From Gemmatimonadota bacterium (GTDB lineage Bacteria; Gemmatimonadota; Gemmatimonadetes; Palauibacterales; Palauibacteraceae), in assembly GCA_022826685.1 (NCBI GenBank), contig JAJDUL010000048.1:1-41796 (forward strand): 41,796 nt of DNA, in the 5' to 3' direction. The notes beneath the pieces are model-generated. The model had not been told where the DNA came from. It did not search any database and saw only the letters and a program-made list of their open reading frames with translations. Made by a program: the position numbers and the translations under genes. Positions 1 through 9,605 of this stretch are shown here, piece after piece. Each line of letters starts with the position of its first letter. Position 1 is the first letter of the stretch.

Positions 1-462
1 CGCCTCGGCCGCCGCCACCGTGCGCCTCGCCCCGCCGGCGCCGAAGTCCATCGTGTGGTTGTTCGCCAGGCTCACCATGTCGAACCCGAACCAGGCGAGT
101 TCGTGCGCGATCTCCGGCTCCGCGCGCATGTAGGTGCCGCCGCTCGCCGCCGCCGGGATCACGTCGTCCTCGTAGTCGTGGAACAGGATCTCGAGGTTCA
201 CGAACGCGGTGGTCGCGCTCTGGATGATGTCGCGCAGCGCGAGGAACTCGGGCTCCCGGTACGGAGACATCTTGCGGGAGATGATCGCGTCGCCCGCGAG
301 GGCGATGGACATGTCCCCGCGCGCGTCCTCGAACGCCTGCGCTTCGAGCGAGACCGGTTTCGCGAGAGAGACTCCGGCCGCGAGGAAGACGGCGGCCGCG
401 AACCCGGCGAGCGGGAGGCCGGCCGCGGCGGGGGACGAGAGCGAAAAACGATACCGGCGCAT
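1..462 (-). CDS. CapA-family (poly-gamma-glutamate synthesis-like) metallophosphatase, 5' part only
   Basis: An ATG at 460-462 opens 154 codons that run off the left edge without a stop. The N-terminus has a basic start and a hydrophobic stretch (about residues 12-35) ending near an Ala-rich site, so export is likely. Downstream are the family-type segment IALAGDAII and the diagnostic SLANNHTMDFG motif, which in the PGA_cap (calcineurin-like) fold supplies metal-binding Asn and His residues. CapA proteins take part in poly-gamma-glutamate capsule formation, but many distant members have unknown roles, so function is given at family level only. The gene is divergent from the D-aminoacylase at 566. 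About two thirds of a usual family member lies outside the window. Confidence 0.85.
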   Translation of the reverse strand, partial: MRRYRFSLSSPAAAGLPLAGFAAAVFLAAGVSLAKPVSLEAQAFEDARGDMSIALAGDAIISRKMSPYREPEFLALRDIIQSATTAFVNLEILFHDYEDDVIPAAASGGTYMRAEPEIAHELAWFGFDMVSLANNHTMDFGAGGARRTVAAAEA

Positions 463-565
463 GAGTGCCTCCGCTGAGGATGCCTGCGGGAACCTTGTCC
501 GTGCGGGCCCGCTGCGGGCGCCGCTTTCTTGTGCGGGCCGCGTGCGATCCGACAGATTCGAGCGC

Positions 566-2197
566 ATGAACGACAACATGCCTTCCCCGACCCCGCGCCG
601 CCACGCCGGACGGGTGCTCCCGGGCCTCCTCGCCGCGTGGGGGCTGCTTGCCGGGACGTCCGCCGCCCGGCCTGCCGTGGCGCAGAGCTACGACCTCATC
701 ATCCGCGGCGGCACCCTCGTGGACGGTTCGGGCGGGCCGTCGCGCGCGGGCGACGTCGCGGTCGACGGGGACCGCATCGCCGCCGTGGGCGACCTGGGCG
801 CGGCCACCGCCGGCCGGGTCATCGACGCGAACGGCCTGCACGTCTTCCCCGGCTTCATCGACACGCATTCCCACGCCATGCCGGCGCTGCTGCGCGACCA
901 ACTGCGGACGGCGCACCCCCTCCTCGCGCAGGGGATCACGACGATCTTCGCGAACCCCGATGGCGGCGGCACCGTCGACCTCGCCGACCAGCGGGCGCGG
1001 ATCCGGGACCCCGGCGTCGGCGTGAACGTGGGCCAACTCATCGGGCACGGGAGCGTCCGCCGCGCGGTCCTCGGGATGCAGGCGCGCGAGGCCACGCCCG
1101 AGGAACTCGACCGCATGCGGACCTACGTGCGCGACGGGATGGACGGGGGCGCGTTCGGGCTCTCCTCCGGCCTCTACTATTCGCCGGGGTCGTACGCCCC
1201 CACCGGCGAGGTCGTCGAACTCGCGAGGATCGCCGCCGGGTACGGAGCCGTGTACCAGAGCCACATCCGCGACGAGTCGGACTATTCGATCGGCCTGCTC
1301 GGGGCCGTGGACGAGGTCATCGAGATCTCGCGGGGCTCCGGAATCACCGGCGTCGTCACGCATATCAAGGCGCTCGGCCCCCGAGTCTGGGGCGAGTCCG
1401 CCGAGGTCGTCCGCCGCATCGAGGCCGCCCGGGCGGAGGGCCTCGCGGTCTACGCGGACCAGTATCCCTACGGGGCCTCCGGCACGAGCATCATCGGGGC
1501 CCTGGTCCCGCGCTGGGCGCTCGCGGGCGAGGGCGGCGACCTGTACGAGCGCATCGAGAACCCCGGCGAGCGCGCCCGGCTCGTGCCGGAGATGTGGGAG
1601 AACCTCGATCGCCGGGGCGGGGCCGACCGGCTCATGCTCCAGGGCGGTCCGCATGGAGGCCGGACGCTGGCCGATGTCGCGGAGGAGCGCGGCGTGGACG
1701 CGATCGAGACCGCGCTCGCCCTGCTCGTGGAAGCGCGTGGAGGCGGTGGCGGCAGCACCGGCCTGACCTCCTTCAACATGAACGACGAGGACATCGAGCG
1801 CTTCATGGCGCAGCCCTGGATGATGACCGCGTCCGACGGTTCGCTCTGGGTGCCGGGCGAAGGACACCCGCACCCGCGTGGCTTTGGCGCCTTTCCACGG
1901 CGGATCCGCAAGTACGTGATGGAGGAAGGCGTCACCACGCTCGAACAGGCGATTCACGCCATGACGGCGCTCCCGGCCCGGGTGTACGGGATCGAAGGTC
2001 GCGGCGTGCTCGAAACAGGCGCGGTCGCCGACGTCATCGTCGTGGACCTCGAACGGTTCCGCGACACCGCCGAGTACGACGACCCGCACGGTCTCGCCGA
2101 GGGGGTCGAGTACTCCCTCGTCAATGGTACGCTCGCAATCGACGAGGGCCGCTTCACGGACGCCCTCGCAGGCGAAGCGCTCGTCAAGGCACGATAA
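566..2197 (+). CDS. N-acyl-D-amino-acid deacylase / D-aminoacylase-type amidohydrolase, exported
   Basis: The 543-residue protein hydrolyses N-acyl-D-amino acids or related amides, judged by family. A signal peptide (about residues 1-40, ending AVAQ) precedes the amidohydrolase-fold opening LIIRGGTLVDGSG. Metal and catalytic positions are visible: HSH at 101-103, His233 in QSHIRDE, His266 in VTHIKA and Asp424 in TASDGS. Where classical D-aminoacylases carry a metal-binding Cys in a GNCG motif, this protein has NPDG, placing Asp132 at that site, so metal loading may differ. The start is the first ATG giving a signal peptide; ATG at 578 is an alternative. The next gene begins 13 bases after the stop, suggesting co-transcription with the BNR protein and the DUF1295 gene. 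Confidence 0.88.
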   Translation: MNDNMPSPTPRRHAGRVLPGLLAAWGLLAGTSAARPAVAQSYDLIIRGGTLVDGSGGPSRAGDVAVDGDRIAAVGDLGAATAGRVIDANGLHVFPGFIDTHSHAMPALLRDQLRTAHPLLAQGITTIFANPDGGGTVDLADQRARIRDPGVGVNVGQLIGHGSVRRAVLGMQAREATPEELDRMRTYVRDGMDGGAFGLSSGLYYSPGSYAPTGEVVELARIAAGYGAVYQSHIRDESDYSIGLLGAVDEVIEISRGSGITGVVTHIKALGPRVWGESAEVVRRIEAARAEGLAVYADQYPYGASGTSIIGALVPRWALAGEGGDLYERIENPGERARLVPEMWENLDRRGGADRLMLQGGPHGGRTLADVAEERGVDAIETALALLVEARGGGGGSTGLTSFNMNDEDIERFMAQPWMMTASDGSLWVPGEGHPHPRGFGAFPRRIRKYVMEEGVTTLEQAIHAMTALPARVYGIEGRGVLETGAVADVIVVDLERFRDTAEYDDPHGLAEGVEYSLVNGTLAIDEGRFTDALAGEALVKAR

Positions 2198-2210
2198 CTC
2201 AGGAGCAGGC

Positions 2211-5200
2211 ATGCGATTCCCCGCACCGATGCCGAGAACACGAACTGTCCTCGCCCCTCTGGCCGCCGTCGCGGCCCTCGCGGGGCCCCTCGTCGCACAG
2301 GATGGCGCGAGCGCGGGGGAACTTCCCACCGGCGTCCGGAACCCGGCCCCGGCCGCGGACACCGTCGATCCAAGTCTCTTCGGCGGCCTCTCCTTCCGCT
2401 TCGTCGGCCCCTCGCGCGGCGGCCGCGTCACGGCCGTCGAGGGCCACCGGTCCCATCCCCACACCTTCTACCAGGGGGCGACCGGCGGCGGCGTGTGGAA
2501 GACGACGAACTACGGGATGACGTGGGAGAATATCTCCGACGGATATTTCCGGTCTCCCTCCATCGGACATATCGAAGCGGCAGACTCGGACCCGAATATC
2601 ATCTATGTGGGGACGGGCTCGGACGGCATCCGCTCGAATATCATCATCGGGAAGGGCATCCATAAGTCGACGGACGCGGGAGAAACGTGGGACCACGTGG
2701 GACTCGAGGACGGGGGCCAGATCGCGTCCGTGAAGGCCCACCCCGACAATCCCGACCTCGTCTATGCGGCCGCGATGGGGAACCCGTTCATCAACAACGA
2801 GACGCGGGGCGTCTATCGCTCGTCGAACGGCGGCCTCGACTGGGAGCGCATCCTCTTCACCTCGGACTCCGTCGGGGCGGTCGATCTCGAGTTTCATCCG
2901 GCGGACCCCAACGTCATCTACGCCGGGATGTGGCGGGCGCAGCGGCGTCCCTGGTCGATCATCTCCGGGGCGAGCGAGGAAGACGGGATCTGGAAGACGA
3001 CGGACGGGGGCGACACGTGGCGGCGGATCACGGCCGGGCTCCCGGATGGTCTCATCGGCAAGGTCGACTTTTCCGTCTCGGCGGACATGCCCGACCGGGT
3101 CTACGCGCTCGTGGAGGCGCCCGAACCGATCGAGGGCCTGTATCGCTCGGACGACGCGGGCGAGACGTGGGAGCTGATCAACGACGACCCGCGGAATCAG
3201 CTCATGCACCGGCCCTTCTACTTCGCGAACGTGATCGCGGACCCGACGGACGGGGACGTGGTCTATGTCCTCAATCTGTCCACCTGGAAGTCGACGGACG
3301 GGGGGCGGACCTTCAGCACGATCCCGAATGTCCACGGGGATGACCACGATCTGTGGATCAACCCGGACGACTCGCGGATCATGGTACACGGGAGCGACGG
3401 CGGCGGAGTCGTGACGCTGGATGGCGGGCAGACGTGGTCGCCGGTCAACAACCAGCCCACGGCCGAACTCTACCAGGTCGATGTGGACGACCGCTTCCCG
3501 TACTGGCTCTATGCGGGACAGCAGGATGACGCCTTCACGGTCGCGGTGCCGAGCCGTCAGCCGTCGGTCTCCGCGCCGGGCGGTCCGGACGCGTACTGGC
3601 GCTCGCCGGGCGGGTGCGAGACGGGTCCCGCCGTGCCGAAGCCGGGCGATCCCGACGTCGTGTACGCGAACTGCAAGGGGCGCTTCGGCGTCTACAACCA
3701 GCGCACCGGGCAGGAGCAGCAGTACTACGTCGGCGCGGTGAACATGTACGGCACGAACCCCGCCAACCTCCCCTACCGCTTCCAGCGCGTCGTGCCCATC
3801 GAGGTCTCGCCGCACGACCCGAACCTCGTCTATCACGGCTCGCAGTACGTGCACCGCACGAGCGACGGGGGTCGCACGTGGGAGCGGATTTCGCCGGACC
3901 TGACCGCGTTCCGACCGGACCGGCAGATGGTGTCGGGCGGGCCGATCACGCGCGACGCGACGGGCGAGGAGCACTACTCCACGCTCTACGTGATCGAGGC
4001 GTCGCCGCATGACCCGGACGTAATCTGGACGGGGGCGAACGATGGCCCGGTGTACGTGACGCTCGATGGCGGGGCGTCCTGGGAGAACGTGACGCCGGCG
4101 GACATGCCGCCGGAGGGCCGCATCAACTCGATCGACATCTCCAGGCACGATCCGGACAGGGTGTACGTGGCGGGGTACCGCTTCCTGCTCGGCGACTTCA
4201 GCCCCTACGCCTACCGGACGGATGACGCGGGCGAGACGTGGACGCGTCTCACCGACGGGACGAACGGGATCCCGGCGGACGTGCCCGTGCGGGTCGTGCG
4301 CGAGGATCCGGACCGCGCGGGGCTCCTCTATGCGGGGACGGAGTTCGGGCTCTTCATCTCCTTCGACGACGGCGCGACGTGGCAGTCCTTCCAGCTCGAT
4401 CTCCCGTTGACGCCCGTGACGGACATCGAGGTGTACCGGCAGGATCTCGCGCTCTCGACGATGGGCCGGGGGTTCTGGGTGCTGGACGATGTCACGCCGC
4501 TGCACGAGATCGGCGCGGATGGGTCGGTCGCGGCGGGAGGCGGGGCCCACCTGTTCGAGGGACGGCCGCAGTACCGCACGCGACCCGGACGGAACTCGGG
4601 CTTCGAATGGGCCTCGAATACGGCGCGGCCGGACTATCGCGGGGCGGGTGCGGACATCAACTACTGGATCTCGCCGGATCTGGGACCCGACGAGACGGTG
4701 CGGATCGAGATCCTCGACGCGGGCGGCGAGGTCATCCGCTCCTACGCGAGCGGCGGGGGTGGCGGGGCGGCCCGGGCGGGAGGACCGGCGATGCAGCGCA
4801 TGGCGCCGCGCGGCGGGCCCATGCGAGGGGTCTCGTCGGCGCCGGGCGTGCACCGGCTGCGCTGGGATATGCGTTCGCAGGGCGAGGGCCGCGGCGGGCC
4901 GCTCGTGCCGCCGGGCGAGTACACGGTCCGCCTCTCGGCGGGCGACGTGACGACCGAGACCGGGCTCGAACTGCGGATCGACCCGCGGGTGGCGGCGGAG
5001 GGGGTGACCGTCGCCGACCTCGAGGAGCAGTACCGGTTCAACCTCGCCGTGCGCGAGACGATGGCGGACGCCCGTGAGGTCGCGGACGGCATCGACGACC
5101 TGCGCGATCAGATCGAGGAGGCGCGCGCGGACGCCGGCGGCGGCCGCAACGAGACGCTCGACGAACTCGCCGCGGAACTCGCCGAACTCGACGCCCGCGT

Positions 5201-5390
5201 GAACGACGCGGCGGGCAGCTACCCGCGCCCCATGCTCCTCAGCCAGCTCAACTATCTCGCCGGCATGACCGGGCGGGCCGACCAGGCGCCGGGCGCCGAC
5301 GCATACGAGCGCCACGAGGAACTCCGCGAGGAGGTCAGCGAGGTCGGCGACTGGTTGCAGACCCTGGTCAGGAGGCTGACCGCGACCTGA
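2211..5390 (+). CDS. Secreted sortilin/BNR-repeat (Asp-box) beta-propeller protein
   Basis: A 1059-residue exported protein built of BNR/sialidase-type Asp-box repeats. A signal peptide ends near residue 30 (PLVAQ). The first propeller motif FVGPSRGGRV is typical of VPS10/sortilin-like proteins common in Gemmatimonadota and Acidobacteria. At least ten Asp-boxes are readable (for example TDAGETW, SNGGLDW, TDGGDTW, LDGGQTW, SDGGRTW, LDGGASW), spread over about residues 85-730 and suggesting two propellers. A Gly-rich linker (about 845-885) leads to an FlgD-like beta segment (APGVHRLRWD) and a charged helical, probably coiled-coil C-terminus. AGGAG at 2201-2205 fixes the start. Such proteins are often called glycosyl hydrolases, but no catalytic site is recognisable, so ligand binding or surface degradation remains a guess. 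Confidence 0.88.
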   Translation: MRFPAPMPRTRTVLAPLAAVAALAGPLVAQDGASAGELPTGVRNPAPAADTVDPSLFGGLSFRFVGPSRGGRVTAVEGHRSHPHTFYQGATGGGVWKTTNYGMTWENISDGYFRSPSIGHIEAADSDPNIIYVGTGSDGIRSNIIIGKGIHKSTDAGETWDHVGLEDGGQIASVKAHPDNPDLVYAAAMGNPFINNETRGVYRSSNGGLDWERILFTSDSVGAVDLEFHPADPNVIYAGMWRAQRRPWSIISGASEEDGIWKTTDGGDTWRRITAGLPDGLIGKVDFSVSADMPDRVYALVEAPEPIEGLYRSDDAGETWELINDDPRNQLMHRPFYFANVIADPTDGDVVYVLNLSTWKSTDGGRTFSTIPNVHGDDHDLWINPDDSRIMVHGSDGGGVVTLDGGQTWSPVNNQPTAELYQVDVDDRFPYWLYAGQQDDAFTVAVPSRQPSVSAPGGPDAYWRSPGGCETGPAVPKPGDPDVVYANCKGRFGVYNQRTGQEQQYYVGAVNMYGTNPANLPYRFQRVVPIEVSPHDPNLVYHGSQYVHRTSDGGRTWERISPDLTAFRPDRQMVSGGPITRDATGEEHYSTLYVIEASPHDPDVIWTGANDGPVYVTLDGGASWENVTPADMPPEGRINSIDISRHDPDRVYVAGYRFLLGDFSPYAYRTDDAGETWTRLTDGTNGIPADVPVRVVREDPDRAGLLYAGTEFGLFISFDDGATWQSFQLDLPLTPVTDIEVYRQDLALSTMGRGFWVLDDVTPLHEIGADGSVAAGGGAHLFEGRPQYRTRPGRNSGFEWASNTARPDYRGAGADINYWISPDLGPDETVRIEILDAGGEVIRSYASGGGGGAARAGGPAMQRMAPRGGPMRGVSSAPGVHRLRWDMRSQGEGRGGPLVPPGEYTVRLSAGDVTTETGLELRIDPRVAAEGVTVADLEEQYRFNLAVRETMADAREVADGIDDLRDQIEEARADAGGGRNETLDELAAELAELDARVNDAAGSYPRPMLLSQLNYLAGMTGRADQAPGADAYERHEELREEVSEVGDWLQTLVRRLTAT

Positions 5391-5398
5391 GGTAGCGC

Positions 5399-6241
5399 AT
5401 GTTCGAGATCAATCTCATCGCTCACCCGCTGCGGGGGACGCCCTTCGGGACGGCGCTCGACCTGTGTCTGATCGTCGCGGCGGTGGTCTGGCTGTTGGGG
5501 GTCGTCACCCGCGAGTACTCGTGGATCGACCGCCTGTGGTCGATCTGTCCGGGGGTTTACTGCCTCATCGTCGCCGCCGGGACGGACTTCGCCTCCCCTC
5601 GCGTGAACCTCATGACGGCGCTCGTCGTCCTCTGGGGCGCACGTCTGACCTTCAATTTCGCGCGCAAGGGAGGATACCAGCCGGGCGGCGAGGACTATCG
5701 CTGGACCGCCGTCCGGGAGAGGACGGGACCGTTGGCCATGCAGGTGATGAACCTCACCTTCATCAGCTTCGGGCAGATGCTGCTGATCTGGCTCTTCACC
5801 TCCCCCATCCACCAGGCCAGCGTGCGGATCCCGGCCCCGCTCGGATGGCTGGACTACGCGACCGCTGCCGTGTTCCTCGTGCTGCTCGCCGGCGAGACGG
5901 CGGCCGACGAGCAGATGTGGCGCTTCCAGCAGGACAAGAAGCACCGGATCGCGGCGGGGGAGGAGGTCGCGCAGCCGTTCCTCACGTCCGGGCTGTACCG
6001 GTACTCCCGCCACCCCAACTACTTCTGTGAACTGGGCATGTGGTGGGTGTTCTACCTCTTCGGGGTCTCGGCGTCGGGGGTGTGGCTCCACTGGACGGGG
6101 CTCGGCTTCATCCTCCTCACCGCGCTGTTCATTCCGTCGATGCGCCTCACCGAAAAGATCTCCGCCTCGAAATACCCCGCGTATCGCGACTACCAGGCCA
6201 CCACGCCCGCGCTCATCCCCGGACTCCGCTTCGGGAGGTAG
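5399..6241 (+). CDS. DUF1295 / steroid 5-alpha-reductase-like integral membrane protein
   Basis: A 280-residue polytopic membrane protein with about six or seven hydrophobic segments. The C-terminal motif [15 protein letters not shown] (about residues 202-216) followed by a KYPAYRDYQ segment is the signature of the DUF1295 family, related to isoprenylcysteine methyltransferases and steroid 5-alpha-reductases; those bind NADPH or SAM around this motif. The substrate is unknown. It starts 8 bases after the BNR gene stop, with only a weak GAGGT upstream, so it probably relies on translation of the preceding gene. Length is normal for the family. Confidence 0.88.
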   Translation: MFEINLIAHPLRGTPFGTALDLCLIVAAVVWLLGVVTREYSWIDRLWSICPGVYCLIVAAGTDFASPRVNLMTALVVLWGARLTFNFARKGGYQPGGEDYRWTAVRERTGPLAMQVMNLTFISFGQMLLIWLFTSPIHQASVRIPAPLGWLDYATAAVFLVLLAGETAADEQMWRFQQDKKHRIAAGEEVAQPFLTSGLYRYSRHPNYFCELGMWWVFYLFGVSASGVWLHWTGLGFILLTALFIPSMRLTEKISASKYPAYRDYQATTPALIPGLRFGR

Positions 6242-6381
6242 CGGCTGGCGGCCGGATCGGTCGCGGGTTTGCGGGGGGACTCCGGGGCCGGCGGGCAACC
6301 TTGGCCCCGTTCTCCACTGTCACAGGCGGCGTCAGGCCGGTGCGTGGGCCGCTGTCGCCCGCTTCACTCTGGGGGAACCTC

Positions 6382-7722
6382 ATGCGCAAGATTCCTTGCC
6401 GTACGCGTCACCTCGTCCTGCTCGCCCTCCTTCTCATGGCCGCCGGATGCGGGGGAGACGCCCGGTCAGGAGACGCCGGACCGGCCGCCGCGGGACTCGA
6501 CAGCCCCGACATCTCCCTCGCGCCCGGCGTGGAGGAGGTCTACACGGTCGGCGTGCTGGACGGGGCCGAGTGGGAGATGTTCGGCAGCGTGGCCGGTGTC
6601 GCCTTCGGGGAGGACGGCACGCTGTTCATCCTCGACAACGACGCGGGCCACATCGTCGTCGTTGATCCGTCCGGTGAATTCGTGCGGACGATTTCGAACA
6701 AGGGCGAGGGTCCCGGGGAGCTCAGCCAGCCGATCGGGATGGCGGTATTCTCCGACGGCGGCATCGGCGTGAACGACCTCACGAGGGGCATCCAGTTCTT
6801 CGGCCGGGACGGCGATTTCCTCGGGGCGGCCACGTTCAACATGACGGACGGGGCTCCCGGCTCTCCGATCTACGCGTTGCCGGACGGCACGATCCTCTCG
6901 GCCGAACTCATCGGTGGGTCGCTCTCACGCCTGCTCGGTGGAAACGACGCCGAGCCGGAAGGTCGCCCGATCCGCCGGTACCGGCTCGATGGGACGCACG
7001 ACGTGTTCCACGCGGCCTGGCCGGGGCCATCCGTCGAGGAGACGGAGACGGAGACGCAGGCCGGCAACGTTCTAATGGTCATGTCGGGCATGGAAGCGTT
7101 CCCCCTCCCCCTGAGCTTCGGCGTGCTCCGGGATGGTCACGTCGCCCTCGCCGATTCCGTGGGCTATCGCATCAAGATCCTCGACGCCTCCGGGCAGGTG
7201 ACCGCTACACTGGAGCGACCCATCCCGCCGGTCGCCGTCACCGACCAGATCCGGGATGCGGAGCGCGAGCACCGGTTGGCAGCGCTGGCCGAAGGCGAAA
7301 GCGGAGGAGCGGGCGGCAGATTCTTAGTCTCGAGCACGGTTTCGATCGGCGGAACCGCCGGCCGCGGGAACCCCATGGATTCGGAGGCGATGCAGGAAGC
7401 CATGCGGAGGATGCAGGAGGACCAGATCCAGGACCTGATGTTCCCGGAGGAGATTCCGGTGATCAGGAGGCTGGCCGTGGACTGGAGCGACCGGATCTGG
7501 GTCCAGCGTTCCGCTCTGCCGGGCGAGCCCGGCCCGACAGACATCCTTACCCCCGATGGCCAGTATTTCGGCACGATCGCCCCAGACGCGCTCCGGATCC
7601 CCGCCGCCTTCGGCCCGCACGGCCTGCTGGCCTATATTGAGGCGGATGAACTCGGCGTCCAGCGCGTCCGCGTCGTCCGCCTCGTGGGCGACCAGCTGCT
7701 GGAGACCATCGGCGCCCGGTGA
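6382..7722 (+). CDS. 6-bladed beta-propeller lipoprotein, first of a tandem pair
   Basis: A 446-residue lipoprotein. The N-terminus has basic residues, a hydrophobic stretch and the lipobox AAGC with Cys23, so it should be lipid-anchored. The body has repeated NHL/6-bladed-propeller strands such as [17 protein letters not shown] and [13 protein letters not shown]. It is a clear paralogue of the next gene: both share [12 protein letters not shown] near the N-terminus and a near-identical block around MDSEAM...[12 protein letters not shown]. Substrate or partner is unknown; related proteins are abundant in Bacteroidota and Gemmatimonadota. The start is the ATG that gives a lipoprotein signal, with a G-run (6371-6375) about six bases upstream. 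It is separated from the DUF1295 gene by 140 bases in which I see no gene, so it probably has its own promoter. Confidence 0.86.
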   Translation: MRKIPCRTRHLVLLALLLMAAGCGGDARSGDAGPAAAGLDSPDISLAPGVEEVYTVGVLDGAEWEMFGSVAGVAFGEDGTLFILDNDAGHIVVVDPSGEFVRTISNKGEGPGELSQPIGMAVFSDGGIGVNDLTRGIQFFGRDGDFLGAATFNMTDGAPGSPIYALPDGTILSAELIGGSLSRLLGGNDAEPEGRPIRRYRLDGTHDVFHAAWPGPSVEETETETQAGNVLMVMSGMEAFPLPLSFGVLRDGHVALADSVGYRIKILDASGQVTATLERPIPPVAVTDQIRDAEREHRLAALAEGESGGAGGRFLVSSTVSIGGTAGRGNPMDSEAMQEAMRRMQEDQIQDLMFPEEIPVIRRLAVDWSDRIWVQRSALPGEPGPTDILTPDGQYFGTIAPDALRIPAAFGPHGLLAYIEADELGVQRVRVVRLVGDQLLETIGAR

Positions 7723-7746
7723 TGCCGGGCGGAGACAGCGCCGGGA

Positions 7747-7762
7747 CGTTCCCGCGGTAACG
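7747..7762. repeat. 16-bp near-palindrome after first propeller gene
   Basis: The sequence CGTTCCCGCGGTAACG lies 24 bases after the stop of the first propeller gene. It differs by one base from the perfect palindrome after the second propeller gene (9149-9164). It could be a short terminator hairpin or a protein-binding site; no T-run follows. Confidence 0.5.
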
Positions 7763-7766
7763 CGCA

Positions 7767-7782
7767 TAAACTATATTCATAG
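7767..7782 (+). promoter_or_regulatory. AT-rich promoter-like patch before second propeller gene
   Basis: An isolated AT-rich stretch (TAAACTATATTCATA) in a very GC-rich background lies about 40 bases before the ATG at 7822 and contains TATATT, which could serve as a -10 element. No convincing -35 box is visible. Position and composition are the only evidence. Confidence 0.3.
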
Positions 7783-7821
7783 TCGCACGCCGGTGTGCAC
7801 TCTCGCGAAGGAGAACAACCC

Positions 7822-9138
7822 ATGCGCCGCTCCGTTGGCTACGCCGCCCGGGCCGTACTCGCTTCCGTCGTCCTGTCGGCCGCGGCCTGCGGCGGAGACG
7901 GCGGACCCGCCGCTCGGGGACTCGACAGTCCCGACGTCACGATCTCGCCTGCGACGGACACCCTCTACACCGTGGGAGTTCTCGACGGGGCCGAATGGGA
8001 GATGTTCGGCCGGGTCGCGGATGTCGGATTCGATGCGGATGGCACCCTGTTCATCCTCGACACGGAGGCCGGACACGTGGTCGTCATCGACCCCGCGGGA
8101 GAGTTCGTCCGCACCATCTCCAACGAGGGAGAAGGGCCCGGCGAACTCCGCCGCCCGAGCAGCCTCATCGTCTTTCACGATGGCCGGGTCGGCGTGCGCG
8201 ACCTCGGAAACCGGGGAATCGCGCTCTTCGACCGCGAGGGAGAGTTCCTCGAGGACGTCAGGATCGATCCCGAGGGCGCGATGCCCTCGGGGCGACTCCG
8301 CGCCATGCCCGACCACAGCCTCATCGCGCCGGTCCGCCGCGTGAGTTTCTCGCCGGAAGGGGAGATCGACCGTGAGGAGAGCCGTCCGATCAACCGCTTC
8401 CGGCTCGACGGAAGCACGGACCCGTTCCATGAGGCCTGGGTCCCCCCCAGGCGCGAAACGCGAACCGATGAAGCGGCGGCCGGGAACATCCGGATACAGA
8501 TGGAATCCGGAGGGGCCTTCCCGCTGCCGCTGGCGCTCGGCGTACTCCGCGACGGCCGCGTCGCGCTCGCCGACTCGGTCGGCTACCGCGTCAAGCTCCT
8601 CGATGCGGCGGGGGCCATGGCGTCGACGCTCGAACGCCCGGTGCCGCCGGTGGCCGTGACGCCCGCGATCGAGGCGGCCGAACGCGAGCGCCGGCTCGAG
8701 AGCCTGGAGTCCGGCGGAGGCGGCGGGGGCGGCGGCGTCATGACCCTGAGCATCACGGCGGCCGCCGGAGCGGCCGGCCGCGGGAATCCCATGGACTCGG
8801 AGGCGATGCGGGAAGCCATGCGGAGGATCCAGGAGGACCAGATCCAGGACCTGATGTTCCCGGAGGAGATACCGGTGATCAGGAGTCTGGCCGTGGACTG
8901 GAGCGACCGCATCTGGGTGCAGCGCTCCGCTCTTCCCGGCGAGACCGGCCCGATCGACATCCTGAGTGCCGATGGGCGGTACTTCGGCTCCCTCGCCCCG
9001 GACGGGCTGAGGATTCCCAGAGCCTTCGGTCCGGATGGCCTGCTCGCTTACGTCGAGCGCGACGAACTCGACATCCAGCGTGTCGTTGTGGTTCGGCTCG
9101 CCGGAGACGAGGCGCTGGAGACCCTCGACACGCCCTGA
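7822..9138 (+). CDS. 6-bladed beta-propeller lipoprotein, second of a tandem pair
   Basis: A 438-residue paralogue of the gene at 6382. The lipoprotein signal ends SAAAC with Cys23. Propeller strands include [17 protein letters not shown] and [13 protein letters not shown], matching the first copy strand by strand. A Gly-rich loop (about residues 295-305) sits before the highly conserved block that contains PMDSEAMREAM. An AAGGAGA Shine-Dalgarno at 7808-7814 supports ATG 7822 over the in-frame upstream ATG at 7795. The two copies have diverged over most of their length but agree at about 93% of bases over 164 nt (7363-7526 against 8779-8942). The function is not known. Confidence 0.86.
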   Translation: MRRSVGYAARAVLASVVLSAAACGGDGGPAARGLDSPDVTISPATDTLYTVGVLDGAEWEMFGRVADVGFDADGTLFILDTEAGHVVVIDPAGEFVRTISNEGEGPGELRRPSSLIVFHDGRVGVRDLGNRGIALFDREGEFLEDVRIDPEGAMPSGRLRAMPDHSLIAPVRRVSFSPEGEIDREESRPINRFRLDGSTDPFHEAWVPPRRETRTDEAAAGNIRIQMESGGAFPLPLALGVLRDGRVALADSVGYRVKLLDAAGAMASTLERPVPPVAVTPAIEAAERERRLESLESGGGGGGGGVMTLSITAAAGAAGRGNPMDSEAMREAMRRIQEDQIQDLMFPEEIPVIRSLAVDWSDRIWVQRSALPGETGPIDILSADGRYFGSLAPDGLRIPRAFGPDGLLAYVERDELDIQRVVVVRLAGDEALETLDTP

Positions 9139-9148
9139 GCCGCGGACG

Positions 9149-9164
9149 CGTTCCCGCGGGAACG
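9149..9164. terminator. Perfect 16-bp palindrome between converging genes
   Basis: CGTTCCCGCGGGAACG is its own reverse complement. It lies 10 bases past the second propeller gene stop and 37 bases beyond the stop of the convergent DoxX gene. The position fits a bidirectional terminator or transcription barrier, although there is no T-run and the loop would be small. The same motif with one change follows the first propeller gene. Confidence 0.45.
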
Positions 9165-9201
9165 TCCGGCCGGGCCGGAGCCGGGGGCCGCGGTCGCACC
9201 G

Positions 9202-9543
9202 CTACCGCGACTTCTTCGCGACGAAGAGCGCGAGGAGCATCGCCACGGTCGGCACCGCGGCCTGGGGCGCCGTACCCGCCCTCACGAGGGTGTACATCGC
9301 GCCCAACATGATCGGGATCACGACGACGGCCGCCATGAATCGGGTCCTGCCGAGCAGGAATCCGACTCCCGCCAGCGCCTCCACGACGCCGATCAGGTAC
9401 TGGAACCACGCCGGGTAGCCCCACAGCGCAAACTGGTCGACCATCATCCCGGCGACCTTCATCCCGCCGTTCAGGAGGAAGAGCAGCGCGAGCAGAATCG
9501 ACGCCACCTTGACGGCCTTGCCTGCGTTTCCGTTGTTCGCCAC
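9202..9543 (-). CDS. DoxX-family small membrane protein
   Basis: A 113-residue protein with four hydrophobic helices (about residues 10-28, 42-60, 66-86 and 92-108). The pattern LLNGGMKVAG in helix 1, followed by YLIGVVEALAGVGFLLG in the next helices, is typical of DoxX/DUF4870-like quinol- or thiosulfate-linked membrane proteins. The start is GTG at 9541-9543, supported by AGGAG at 9551-9555 and by the N-terminus that precedes helix 1. It is the last gene of the long minus-strand run, 62 bases after the preceding gene. The redox partner cannot be inferred. Confidence 0.8.
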   Translation of the reverse strand: MANNGNAGKAVKVASILLALLFLLNGGMKVAGMMVDQFALWGYPAWFQYLIGVVEALAGVGFLLGRTRFMAAVVVIPIMLGAMYTLVRAGTAPQAAVPTVAMLLALFVAKKSR

Positions 9544-9605
9544 TGGAGGCTCCTCGCGTTGGAGTACGTGGTTCGGCCCCGGGCCGATTCCTGAACCTTG
9601 GCCGC

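Noticed and set aside
2199..5315. A 1038-codon open frame on the minus strand
   Set aside because: It lies antisense to the BNR-repeat gene, has Arg/His/Pro-rich random-looking composition and no motif; GC-rich codon bias keeps the frame open.
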